Source: Ophioderma brevispina (lineage: Eukaryota; Echinodermata; Ophiuroidea; Amphilepidida; Ophiodermatidae). Taken from it: DNA of 64,000 nt. The notes below the pieces were generated by a model, which ran no database searches, was not told the origin of the DNA, and was given only the letters and a program-made list of their open reading frames with translations. Where the stretch lies: positions 1 to 64,000 of the forward strand of contig JAMKCH010041544.1 of NCBI GenBank assembly GCA_023653785.1, read 5' to 3'. Each line of letters begins with the position of its first letter. Position 1 is the first letter of the stretch. A program made the position numbers and the translations under genes. Below, in pieces: positions 47,653-59,816 of the stretch.

Positions 47653-48214
47653 AAGGCTTTTTCACACTGAGGCCTGTGATTTCGATCGACATTTGGCGAT
47701 CGACGCTATTGTAGACTTCAAAACATGGCCAAACCAAATGCATATAATACTTTTCTCACACTCTCTGACACACACATATCACTGTTCTGCTTCCTCAAAT
47801 ACCAGCGCACCTTCGTCCAATAACAAACTTTATACGTAAGAGTCTATCTGCCACGTTGAATTTCCTTACTCAGTACTTCAGTCCCGTTCAATTCATGAAC
47901 GGAAAACTCACAATGTCTTTTCTGTGCGGAAACAAACACAAGGGACAGAGTCATATCATTTAAAAAATATGCCAGTGTCCTCAGCATTTAAAAGTCCACC
48001 TACAACTACTGTCGTAAAGCCTCAAAAAGAAGTATTTGTGATAACACAGCAGCTCATTTTAAAAATCCTTTCTCTTGAAAACTTTTTGCATCTAGCTAAT
48101 GTGGGCCTATTGTGCAAGCGCGTCTAGTATTCAGAAAACGGCTGAACTAGTCTTCTAAAACTGCGATCGACGCAAAAGGGTCGCGTCGATCACCGGCTCA
48201 GTGTGAAAAGCCTT
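47653..48214. mobile_element. 562 bp hAT-like element with 7-base target duplication
   Basis: ATTATAA occurs on both sides (47646-47652 and 48215-48221). The ends are AAGGCTTTTTCACACTGAG and CTCAGTGTGAAAAGCCTT. CGATCGAC occurs twice just inside the left end and once near the right with a related CGTCGATCAC, like the subterminal motifs bound by hAT or P transposases. No transposase frame. Confidence 0.8.
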
Positions 48215-49337
48215 ATTATAACAAAACTAACAGCCTACTGAAAGCCTGTAAATATATCAATAAATATCAACACGGGTTTCTTCCCTGCCATTTCGCAATG
48301 CAAATACCACCTCGAGGATTTCACAATGTTTATTTAGTTCATTAAATTTGTCCCATGCTCTTGAACTGTGAGGAATTCAAACATGGAGTGGCAAGGATTT
48401 TTGGTACACTGGATATGTAAGAGTTCACATGACTCAAATTTGTTTGGTTTTATTTTTTCTTAATATGTTAACAATTGTAAGGTTGAATTTAAAATATTGG
48501 ACTTGAATAAGTTTAATATCATGAACGTAGGGCCCCAGACATAAGGGGCATCATAATATCAAACAGACTGATGAGTTCTTGGTTCAGGCCCCATGCAAAA
48601 AGTAAAGTAGGTCAGGTCTTTATGTGTGGTGTGTGGGGGGGGAGGGGTGTGTGTGTGTGCATCGTTGAGCTTGTAAATGGTGTTCATATGGTCCTGCTCT
48701 GGGTCTGGTTCACATGTGTGAAGCAGGAAAAGGGAATAGTGATTGAGTGTGTGCATGTGGTGTGCATACAAGTATAGTAATGGTGCCTATGGGCATGTGT
48801 GTACATGAAAAAAATCAATCATTATCCCAGTCGACGTCCTCATACACACAGCAAGATCAGATTAAGCTTGCATCAACAAGCTTAATTAGGCCAGGAATAT
48901 ATGGACAAACTCCACAACAGTACATTAAATTGCAATGGAGGATTAAAAGATCACGATATCTAAGAAATATCAGGAATCGAAAGAACATGATGATCTTTAC
49001 ACCAGCGCTAAAAATTTTCTTTTACTGCTCAAAAACATTGAAATGCGTCTTTGAAAACAAATGAAATAACAAACACATCGGCAACGGGACCGTAGCCTTC
49101 CGCCTGCCACCGCCCTACACGGCGTACATGCACTGATCTGTGTGCGCTGACCTTGTACTACATGCGTGGCCTAGTTCTATACCAGGCCAGTCTGTTACTT
49201 GCCGTACAGAGAAGATGCACATGAAATGCAAGCAAATTTCATCCATTTTTATCATGAATTTTCACTCTTTTTCTGTCAAGACCTTTAAACAAATTAATCT
49301 TACTATAATTATGCCACCGCGGTCATACAATAGTATA
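48215..49337. other. Non-coding, nothing recognised
   Basis: It includes a GT run at 48620-48662. No exon support. Confidence 0.4.
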
Positions 49338-49547
49338 ATTGGGCCATTCTTCGGATGTCAACACTTGACCTGAACTTGATTTGCCTCCATGAGAAAACAA
49401 CCAAACTAGTAATGTAAGTGGAAACATTATTCTTGGTAAGGTTTGTCAACCACCAAGAATAAGTTTGCCACTTTTGCTAGATTAATTTGTTTGTCATGGA
49501 TGCAAATAAAGTTCGGTCACGTGTGTGACATCTGAGAATGGCCCAAT
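49338..49547. mobile_element. TTGGGCCATTCT element, short copy 2
   Basis: ATTGGGCCATTCTTCGGATG and CATCTGAGAATGGCCCAAT are the ends of a 210 bp stretch, with GTTCGGTCACGTG inside as in the 35 kb copy. Confidence 0.7.
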
Positions 49548-52009
49548 CATGATCTTTCACTGAGAGCTGTTTGGGATTACTAACTAGAACAACGCATCCC
49601 AGCATGCATACACTCGCATGAACGTATCACTGTATTCGACGCTAGTTCCCCCCCCCCGGGGTTTCACCCACGTGTCACTATGATGGGGCATCTGGCAACC
49701 CTAGCGCGATTGGTCAAGCTCAGCTTCCTATTGAAAAGTGTGGGGAATATATGGAAAATATGGGCGGGGACAAAATGTTAGAATCGCACCCGGATATCGA
49801 ACGCTGACCTCAATATGGTCATGGAAAAAAAATTTACGTTAGAGACAGGGCTTTCTAATGATGTATCACATGCATAGTTTCGGGTTATGGAAGCCATAAA
49901 AAGAAATTAGTACATTTTTAATAAATTAAAAAAATACTTTCCCGTATGCTAGAAAGACTGCAAATTTCGCTCCTTAAATACGGAGTGTGTTACTACATAA
50001 TATAAAACAAAAGTGACCTTCTTGGTTTTATCCGGGTGTGATTTGCCGAAGAAAACTGCGAGTGAAGGACAAAAACCGGGACCATGCACAGCGAGTGTAG
50101 TGTTTCGCGGTGGTACTACGCTGGTGAGGCGTCAAACCATCAAAAAATGTTTTTAATTTGGACTTTGGTAATTTTTCGATTTCTATATTAGCTTCTCATC
50201 CTGTTCTGAGCTTATATCATGAAGTTTTTGGAATCATATTGATAATAGCCTCATTAATAGAGCGATTTTAAAAAGTGTACGTTCGTTGATCGCCAACTAC
50301 TTGGACTTTGCGTTAGCGCAAATGCGTAAGTGGTCCGTACTAAAACACGGATTCACGGATCGGCCGGATCTACGGACTCGGATGGGATCTAGGATTCGGA
50401 CTCGTAATTGAACACCATACGGATTACAGCCAGTCTAACAATGTTGAAATACGATTACGCCTAGGCTACATACCATTCTGTATTACTCGTATACTCGGAC
50501 TATTCCGTTTTCTTTATACTCGTATACTTGGACTCGGACTATCATGACAATAGAAGTAAAGCTGCACACCATCTTTTGTTTGATCCATGGTCGGTCTTGA
50601 TGTTATTATAAGTTAACAGGTCCGACGGGCCGATCAGAAAAGATGATTGGAGGGCTGATGGATATAGCTGGGTCAACGCGGTGTTAGGAGTCAGCCAAAA
50701 AAGGAACTTTGTTGAAAACAAGCTTCTTTTTTTTCTTCAAAGAAGGCAGAAAAGATGGGGTAGACATCTGAATTCCGACGAGAGGCCTATTGGAAAATAG
50801 GGAACCCGGACAAAGTATTGGTTTGCACTCCTGGGGGCGATATTGGACCGTGACTACAACGGAGGTGCGATCAAGTGGGGCTGTACGCGGCTCACCATCT
50901 GACTCGGATCAATCGTGTACATCCCCTCTGGCCAAAAAATAAATAAATGAAATGAGGCGCTATTCATAGTCCTTGAGAAAACATAACAACCGCCGGGCGG
51001 ACCGGATTCAATGCAAACGTTTCACGGATCGCTCTTTTCTTTTTTTTTGGAAATGGTAAAGTGTTTGTAAGTAAATAGATTCCATGAAGTTTGAAGTGAG
51101 TTCACATTTATAAGTGGACGAAGCGAAGCTCGTATAGACAAACGCGTATGTATGATTGACAGCTATGAAAATCTATAGTTAACAGGTTTAAAAAATACCG
51201 ACCCTCATTTGATCCCCCTTCGTTCTTACCATTAACTCATACGGCGTATTATCTACGGCGGTACCGAACAGGGGCGCGCCCTCTTTAAACTTGTTATATG
51301 AAGTTTTCATTTATAGTCCGATATCAACAATTATTATTTTATTCTTCATTATGTTGTATATTTTGTTTCTCGCAAATTCATTTTTTATGTACTTGTTTTC
51401 TAACATTAAACCTATGATAATATTGGCGGATATTTTAAAAAGATACTGGGAATAATTAAACAACTTCGATATTGTAGGAAGCTCAAACAAATCTAGACTT
51501 GATCGTGTTTATGATGTCCATGCGCAGTAGGGTTTTACAACTTGCAACAGACAATATTTGACGCATTGTGTATAGATCTTTGGCCCACCAGTGAGTGGTA
51601 AAAGAGTTAGAGGAAAAAGAATAAGAGGAATGCAGCTTGATCTTGAAAAAAAGAAAAGCTAAGTATAGCGAGATGATGAAATAGGTGAAACTACATAAAT
51701 GGACGTATAGATGTACAACAGGGATTATGTCAAATATAATAAAAATGAATTAAAAGCTACAATCAAAATTTATTAAATATTGTTTTTTTCCAATCCAAAT
51801 ATTAAAATTGTCATCATGCTCAAAAATACGAATTTTAGCGTTGTTCGTTTCAAGATTAATCTAATTGTAGAGAAACAAAGTCAAGGATTAACGACACAGT
51901 GGTAAACAATCATGACAATATAGTGCAGCGTAGGCGAAGAAAAAATGGACATGAAAGAAACAACGTCACAAGTGAAACAACATTTGTAGTCAAATCATGA
52001 CAACCCATC
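49548..52009. other. Non-coding, short CGGACTCG-type repeats
   Basis: At 50340-50550 CGGATC, CGGACTCG and TACTCGTATACTYGGACT motifs recur irregularly. A stray TAAAAAATACCGACCCT at 51187 matches the inner repeat of the 32.1 kb element. No exon support. Confidence 0.4.
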
Positions 52010-52128
52010 ATGCCAAAGTCTGATCATGATGAGTGGACATTGCACGCGGACCCACGGAGTTGTGTGACGGCGCTGTTAATTCGGCAAAACCTTACCCTGT
52101 CATTGCTTGCTTTAGTTGCTCACAGCAG

Positions 52129-52296
52129 CCATGGCAGTTGTAAGGCCAGTTTCAACACCCCTTCCATGCTTGCAAAATTTTGCCTATTTAAATAGGAATA
52201 CTGACAGTAGTGAAGATAGACAAATAATTTTTATGATTTTTGTAGCTGATTCAAAAATTTTCCCCCCCCACTGGGTATGTGATAACTCGGTGACGG
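52129..52296 (+). CDS. Weak candidate coding exon
   Basis: An ATG in good context (CAGCCATGGCAG) opens a frame reading MAVVRPVSTPLPCLQNFAYL and continuing to a donor-like GTGACG|GTAAGT near 52294. It follows a pyrimidine-rich TTGCTCACAGCAG. An earlier donor-like GTT|GTAAGG occurs three codons in. No homology is recognised and no following exon was found, so this may be chance. Confidence 0.15.
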
Positions 52297-52979
52297 TAAG
52301 TTCTACCATAGAGTCGTGACATGATGACTACACAAAACATGTTATGTTTTACTGGGACATGCTGGAACCTAGCGTTTGATGGTTGACTTAGACTTCAAAA
52401 AAAAAAACCCCTAGTCCTAGCTAGGAAATCTTGTCATATAGCCAAAACTCAGTTGGGGAGATTTATCCTGGACATCAAAATGTTCAACAAAGGCAATGCC
52501 GGTGTTGATTGTTTACGATGCCTGGAAAAAGTGGGGAATGGGAATTCATTCCCAGGAAAATTTTGCTATTTGGAGGGAAAGTTTTTACCTTAAAATAAGG
52601 AAATACATAAGAATTAAAGGGAAATTTTGAAATCTTGGAGGGAAATTTTGCTATCTTATAGGGAAATTTTAATCATATTCCCGGGAAATTTTGCATTTTT
52701 TACAGCCCTGAATTCACAATATCAATCTATGTATGGTTATACATGAGCCTGACTGAGGTCAGCACTGGATTATTTATTGGCCTTGTCCAGCTTTTTTGGC
52801 TAGGCTAGACTTAGTATAACAGTAACATGCCTAGCTAGAAAATGAAGCTGTTACAGTGTGTGTAGTTTTGTCTATGACTATGTACATAGTGTTTTTGTTT
52901 TAATGAAAACCAATGTTTCGAACTTTCGGCTAATATTGATATGGGCCTTGATCATGTTGAATAGATAAGAGAGTGGCTA

Positions 52980-53030
52980 TGTCTAGTCCAGTCTAGGCCT
53001 AGACTAGGCCTAGCCTAGGCTCTACCTAGT
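52980..53030 (+). repeat. CTAGGCCTAG-type short repeat
   Basis: CTAGTCCAGTCTAGGCCTAG, then ACTAGGCCTAGCCTAGGC, is a run of overlapping CTAG and AGGCCT units. It can pair with itself at many offsets. Confidence 0.6.
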
Positions 53031-53307
53031 TTTACTCTTCGACATAGACTAGCCTATTCTTCTATAATAGTCTGGGTAAACAATTCTTGGCCAAGTTTAA
53101 ATACCAAGTAAGGCTGCTCCCCCCCCAAAAAAAAAATATGCACCACTGTCAATGGGTAGGCCTACACCGTACACGTAGCGTCATAGACAATTCACACAAC
53201 AAGTAACTCACACGTGTGCCATGCCTTGGTCAAGAAATTTGTTAAATTCTCAGGGCTAGGCCCAGACTAAATGTTATACACATTCTGGCCAGAAATATGG
53301 AGTAATG

Positions 53308-53805
53308 TACCATAAGCACTCTGGTATAAGCCCACCCCCCTAAAAGGATGATTTTACTTCAAAATTGGGGGTGGGCTTATACCCGGGGAGGGGCTAGAAC
53401 TTGGGAGCAAATATCAGATACAAAATTACAAAATCATTTCAAGAGCATATTATTCACCAGATACCATTTAATGTAACACTTTAGTTGTAGCAGATATTAA
53501 AATATTAAAAATAAAAATTAAATTTTCTCATCACATTCCTCATAGTAATTATGCTAGCAAACAAGCCATCCCAATGTATTGGGCCCTACATATTGATGGC
53601 TCTATCGAATTAGAAAATTCAACTTTTAAAATGTGATTTTGTTTGTGTAATTACTGCCACATTGTTTCCTGATGAGTGCTAAAATTACTACCTGGGCTTA
53701 TACCCGAGTGTATGCTTGCTCCTGTATGCTTGCTCCTGTATTTTCTTTAAAAATTGGGGGTGGGCTTATACCCGAAGGTGGGCTTATACCTGAGTGGCTA
53801 CGGTA
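53308..53805 (-). mobile_element. GGTATAAGCCCACC element, copy 2, inverted
   Basis: TACCATAAGCACTCTGGTAT at the left and GCTTATACCTGAGTGGCTAC at the right are the ends; the body matches 12560-13128 in reverse, for example GGGGCTAGAACTTGGGAGCA. Confidence 0.75.
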
Positions 53806-53887
53806 ATACTAACTCACTTTATGCACTGTGATAAAAATGAAATGTGCACATCGCAACTGTGATCGCTAGTTTATAGGCTTACCTTAA

Positions 53888-54160
53888 AATCTGACTCAGA
53901 GATTTTGAAATATTATTTTTTTGTGTAATAGAGTCAACTAGAACTAAAGATAGTAACCTAACATGCACAATTCCGAAATTTGGGATGAATCGGATATTTC
54001 GTTTTGATGCAGTAAACATTTATGTGTAGTATTACGTCCCATAGGATACTGTGTATAACAAAAATTCCGGATCCGGAATTTTATAACAAAGTTGTGATTT
54101 TCTATATGAAGGAATTCGATTTAAGCTTAGCAATTTCACAGGCTTACTGTAAAACGCGAA
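53888..54160 (-). mobile_element. AGGCTGACTCA TTAA element, copy 2, truncated
   Basis: It follows TTAA at 53884-53887, starts AATCTGACTCAGAG and matches the reverse complement of 28350-28624 through CGTTTTGATGCAGTAAAC and AAGTTGTGATTTTC. The far end is lost. Confidence 0.7.
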
Positions 54161-54880
54161 AGCGAAAGGCGAAAGCGCAAGTATGGATAACCCGGGGGCA
54201 CTCACCTTTGGTTTGGGTAGGGAAGTCTGGGTCTAAACTGGGGGTCTAGTGAACTGTACGGCTGTCTAAATTTTTGCAAAATGAGGGTCTTCAGAACTGA
54301 ATTGTTGACAAATCTTATACATCACAAGAAACTGAAATTTAAGCATCTGGAAGTGAGGACCTTAAGAACTGAGAGAGAGAGGCGGGAATATGGGGTCTTG
54401 ACTGCCGGACTTCTCCGTACCCTAATTTCAGGTCAGCCCCCCCCCCCCGTAGACAGCGAAAGTCGAAGCCCGTCTCCCTGTTAAGGCCGCACACCCCTAA
54501 ATAAATGTCCTATCAATGCCATTTTGTGGATCCCAGTCGAAAACAAGGCGCTGTTTTCGGGCGGGTAGCGGGAAATCGAGGTGGAAGACTATAATTGAAA
54601 CATAAATAATTATTAAACTTTTATCAATAAGAAATAGCCTGATCATCATGAAATCTTACTTTTCACCGGGTGTGGTTATTTAGTGGTGTGCTATCTTAAA
54701 CACTAAATAGGAGGAGGAACGCCGGACTGTAACTTTGCTAGTTTTTGCTTTCACACCGGTGCACGCGGTATATGGCTCCGGGTCTGGGCTAACATGAATT
54801 ATTGGTCGATCCAGGAGTGCAATGGTTTTGGGGTGTATAATAATTATAATAGGGCTGTTTTGATATTAGAGTGTATCGGT

Positions 54881-54920
54881 GCGCATGGCTACAGAGCGCA
54901 TAGCTCTGTAGCCATGGCGC
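54881..54920. repeat. Short perfect-arm hairpin
   Basis: ATGGCTACAGAGC and GCTCTGTAGCCAT flank a GCATA loop, with GCGC on the outside of both arms. No related copy was seen. Confidence 0.7.
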
Positions 54921-56919
54921 GTATGTTCAAGGGTATTATGTTTGATAGAGATTACTTTTGCAGGGGAGTTTCTGGGTTTTGTGTACATTCAATACAAAAC
55001 CAAATTAAAAGCACAGCTGAAATTCATCACCTGAAATCTGGATGTAAACAAAGTTGAGGGTGTCAAATTCGGAACCCAATGTCATTGCATGCAAGGTAGG
55101 TTTTGGCCTCCAAATCACACATTTTGATTCCAAATGGTAACAAATCACCTACCATGAGATACCCAAGACTGAAGAACCCCGATTCAAAATCAGTTAACAG
55201 TTGCTATATTGGATGACTTCAGTTCGAGCCTAATTTAAATGTCATATCTCAATAATCTTTATTCATCACAAAGGTATCTGAAAATAAAGAATATTTTCAA
55301 ATTAAGGCTCATTGGCTAAAAAGGCACTAAAATCTATATATTTTAAGCCACTTTACACTAAAACTGGTAAAACACTACAATTTTAGTATGGTCCCAGTTA
55401 GGGTTTGTGATTAAAATTCAAGATTTAATTTAAAATGTTGAAAAATAAAATTTCAAAATATATGTATCTATTTTTATTTTTCAATCTATAGATAAATTGG
55501 CAAAGAGTTGGTTCATAGCTGCCACATGGTACCCAATTAACGTAGACCCAACTACTGTCTGTTCAATTAACTTAGATGTCCGGTTTTAATTAATTATTTC
55601 AAAAAATATACGCTTTCGAAAAAAATCACGAAAGAAAAGTTGTTATTCATCATTGGACCCAACAAGATCATTGGGTTCCAACTTGAAAAATATATATTTC
55701 TTCTTTGGATTTTTATTCAATTTACACTGATTTTTATTGGCAAACGACAATAAACTGGGTCCCGGTGAATATTGACTTTTAACTCTGAAACTTTGTTGCC
55801 AGACCCATTCGTGAATTAGGGGCGCTTCAAAAGTATGATTGTACGAACAATTATTGATTCGTGGACCTTGATTTGATTTCAGGTGTTTGCGCGTGCATTA
55901 AATACCAATACTTTAAATAGAGAGCCCGTCTGTTTTATTCATTTGGTTATGAACAAAAGAATCATACAGCTCTCCTGTAATGCCATCCATTCAAGTTAAT
56001 GCCGTGTTAACTCCTCGAATATCATCTCGTTTGTATTGCAAAATTCAGTGCAAATAACAACGGTTCGGATTTGATCCTGTTGAACAAAGTTGGCATTATT
56101 TATTTCATACCAGTGGCGGGCAATATTGATCGTGAATCATATCCTCCGACGGCAACTTTACTACCTACATTAAAGAGGAGTCAATGGAACCTTCCACGAA
56201 ACATAATTACTAATGGTAAACACCCCCCACACGCTTTATTCGCTCATTTTCAAACGAGGTGAAATACCGGCCAGATTTCAATAGGTTTGACGGTTTAAAA
56301 ATGTCCCAATTCCTTTTGTCATGCAAAGAATGGCTTAGTTTCAACAAAGAGACCAACAACTTTCTTCTTTTCAGTGATTTCTTTCGAGACGTACTTTTTT
56401 TGAAATAATTATAAAAACTATACATCTAAGTTAATTGACACACAATTAAGTGCTTTGTTAAAAAAAGGAAAGGCAAAAAGAATGGCGGTACTCTCAAAAT
56501 TTCCGGTCACAACTTACAATTACAATGTGCTGCGCTTCATTCCCAACAGGTCTTCTTAATGCATGGTGAATGAATAAAATGTAGAAAAACTGCCCAAACT
56601 TACTGATCTGGGGCGGGGGGGGGGGGGAGGGGGCATTTTCACCTAATATTATTGATGTTGTTTTCTACAACACCTTTTTTCATTTCATTTTCCACTACTT
56701 TCCACTCCGTCTTCAATTTAAATTGCAAGCTTGCTTTCAAACTCTAGGCTCCCCCCCCAGTAGGGGGGCACTTCCTATTTATTATCGATTAATTTTATTT
56801 CTCTTTTCTTCTTCCTTTCCTGGCAGCGTCAAAAGCCGCCTTCGTCTGCTTTGATTTATAACCTAAACTGGATCATTCGGCGCTATTTTCCCCATGTGAA
56901 TTTTTGATGACGTAAGCGC
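54921..56919. other. Non-coding AT-rich stretch
   Basis: No exon or clear repeat; G run at 56613-56632. Confidence 0.4.
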
Positions 56920-57149
56920 CATGGCGTAACCAGATGGGGGTCAGCAGCTGCCCCCCCTGTGAGGCAGTTGGGGTGTGTGTTGGTTCTTGCCCCCCCCCCC
57001 CGCCCTCTTGCCCCCCCCCCCTGAAAAATTAAGTGGATTGTACCTTGCCACTACACTCTACTTAAAACCACTTTTAAAATTATTATCTTGCCCCCCTGAA
57101 AATTCCCCCCCCCCTTTATCCCCACTGAAAAAAGCTAGTTACGCCACTG
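56920..57149. mobile_element. hAT-like MITE with CAGTGGCGTAAC ends, copy 2
   Basis: CATGGCGTAACCAGATGGGGG and its right end AGTTACGCCACTG are the termini (one base off at the left). TTGCCCCCCC then CTGAAAA occurs three times inside, as in the 1.9 kb copy. Confidence 0.65.
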
Positions 57150-57780
57150 GTAGCAAAGCGTTACAAATACAACATCCGTTCAACCGTGTTATTTAGGCGG
57201 AGTTGGCCGAGCTTGGGTGTAAGAAGATTATCTTTGTTGACACTACTGCATTGAAAATAGTGTTTTACTCTAGACTTACTCTACCGCCTTCCAATTGCAT
57301 GAAACTCAGTCTTTACTACAGAACCACAGGTATAGTCCTAAAACACCTCTTTAGATCGATTACCTGTGACAACAGGAGATCAGATTGCTTGCTGACCTTG
57401 CCGTCTTGTAGTTAAATAAACGTAAAACGAGATTAATATTTTGGTGTCAAGTGTCAGGTACCAGTCACGTGTCCCAGGTATCAGGTATCACTTTGCTCTT
57501 CGGGGGGCGACCTATATATATAGAATAATCCGACTATGTTAAACCCTCTGCCTCTGCCCAAACGTGCTATTATTTTTTCTAAAAGACAACACCATTTATT
57601 ATGTCTAACAGTACAAAAATTTTACCTTTCCCTCGGTTCAAAACGACTTACGATACGGTGATAATCGAAATTTTTTCTGTTTTTTTTTTATCCAATGTAG
57701 GGCTACGTACGTCATTTGTTACCTGAATGGGTCCCCCCAAGCAAAATATAAACCAATCAATGCCGTACGGCATCAAATCT

Positions 57781-57814
<34 letters not shown>

Positions 57815-59349
57815 CCAAAAATTGGCTTGTTATTAAAGGCGAAAGAGAGTTGAATTAAAGAGGTAGGGGGAGAACGTAGGGGGTAGACGGGGTAGGAAGA
57901 TTAGGATGAGACAAAGGAGGAGGATTGGTGAAGGTTAGGCGTGTAATGGAGGGAGAAAAAATAGGGACTTGTGAGAAATGGTAAATGGAGAAGAATAGAG
58001 GGGAAACGGGAAAGGGAGAAACCGAATAGTAGGAGAATAAAGCGAGAAGAGGGAAAAGAAAGACACACTTACTTGAGTCGTGTTTGGCGGTTTGTTCCCC
58101 TCCTCTCCCTATCTTTTATTATACTGCGTTCGGCCACATCTGTAATTTGTTCCTTTAATAATTATATTCAATTGGGTCCCCGCATGAATGTGAAAAAGAA
58201 TGTGGTCCAAAGTTCCTAACACTGAAACATAGTCAGTCATAGGTAGCCGGCTAAATACCCTACCGTGGACTGTAATGACCAGACGGATCCCCGTTTTTTA
58301 GTTTTTACGCGCAGGCCTTCGCAAGCCACTTGCCCGCGCGTCTGCATTGGTTATGCTTCTAGATAATTAATTTTAAGAGTTTCCTTATTAAGTACTTATT
58401 ATCAGACTTGACTAAGTTGTAGTCGATTCCCAAAGTAGGTCTATTTCTACAATCAATTTCAGTCTGTATTCTTCGGAAATATTGTCCATAAATCGCAAAA
58501 GTTTGAAGGTGCTTTTTTGGCGTATACTCAATGGGGCACATATTTGTGGTGGTGCGAAGTCTAACGGGAGAGACGGGCTTTATCGACTATACTTTACTCC
58601 GTTTACTACACATCTTGCACTTTTTTCCGCCTTTTCGCTTCCTCGTTTACATTTTATAAACAGTAAGCAGCCCTTCACACAGTGCTTAGTATAGAAAAGC
58701 ATTAAATGTTTTAATGCAAAAAACAAAAACGATTTTGTTTTTGGAAATTGAGCGCCCTCCTCAGGAAAATCTCTGAGTTGCCCTTTAAAAGCGTCACTGG
58801 CACATTTTCCCACAAAATATGAAATTAGTCTTCTTAGTCGTTCAATTTTCTCTCACTTCTCTTCTATCTCTATTCGTTTTAACAGTTCAGTACAAATCAC
58901 CCACTAATCCCCCCAAACATATTACCTCCAATTTCTATAATGATGAAGACATCCAAGGTTAATTTGTAGGCCAACTTTTTAAGTTTTTTTCCATAACTTA
59001 ATCAACAATGTGTTATTCCAGAATATTTTTTGACGCGTATTTACTGGATATTAAAACCACAACGGTTTAAAAAAAACACTGTCAAATCGTGTGCATAGCG
59101 TGGGAACATGCATACGGCATGCATGTTCTTTCTTGTGTTAAACCGCCATTTTCTTCCCGTCGTACGCTGAATTTAACTTGGTCCGCCGGAACGTCCGGTT
59201 TACCCCATAAGGAAGCTGATTTGGGTTTAATCGATGGGGGTTCGGGTGAGGGCTTTTTGTATATAAAAAGCTTACAACCACTGCAAAAATATCATTTTGA
59301 AAATTCTTGATGTGCGCCTTTTTTCCAAAATTGGCCAGTGTCTCTTTAA
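57150..59349. other. Non-coding, with a T(34) run at 57781
   Basis: A purine-rich A/G stretch follows at 57840-58070. No exon support was found. Confidence 0.4.
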
Positions 59350-59816
59350 AGCTATATGGAATTTTTCCAGAAAGAAGCCGCCCCCAATTTTTTCTCTCGA
59401 ACCTATGTTTTTACATATTTAGAATGGCTTAAACCAATGTTTAGATCACACGAATTGAATAAGATAAATTCCCCGAATACGCCGGATTCTTTAATAAATT
59501 ATGATATTAGTAAGTTTCTGTCGTGCAGACGAAAATCAAGCCTGGTTTTCTAGGGGGAACGAAATCCAACAAATAGTAAGGCAGTTCCACCAAAACAAGG
59601 CTTTGTGGGTGTTTCTTTTGCACCATGGTTTGTCCAATAAACCTTCCAAAAAAAAAAAAAAAAAAAAAAAAAAAGAAAAAAAGACCAGGAAGGTGGACAA
59701 ATGGAGGGGTGAGAGCAGCAGGGAGGTTCTTGGTAAGTTGTCACACATCAGACTACAACCGATCCAGTGAAATTTGAGAGAATTCATATCTAAAAAAATC
59801 CAAAATCGTCTGTCAC
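59350..59816 (+). mobile_element. AGAGACATGAGATTT TTAA element, copy 2, with insertion
   Basis: The body matches the 36.05 kb copy (CCAATTTTTTCTCTCGAAC, CCGAATACGCCGG, TTTGTCCAATAAACCTTC, ACAACCGATCCAGTGAAATT). Between CCTTC and ACAACCG it carries an extra A(27)-rich run and about 70 unmatched bases at 59648-59750. Confidence 0.7.

Noticed and set aside
48559..48777. Frames rich in His and Pro or Val and Cys
   Set aside because: They are translations of a GT repeat.
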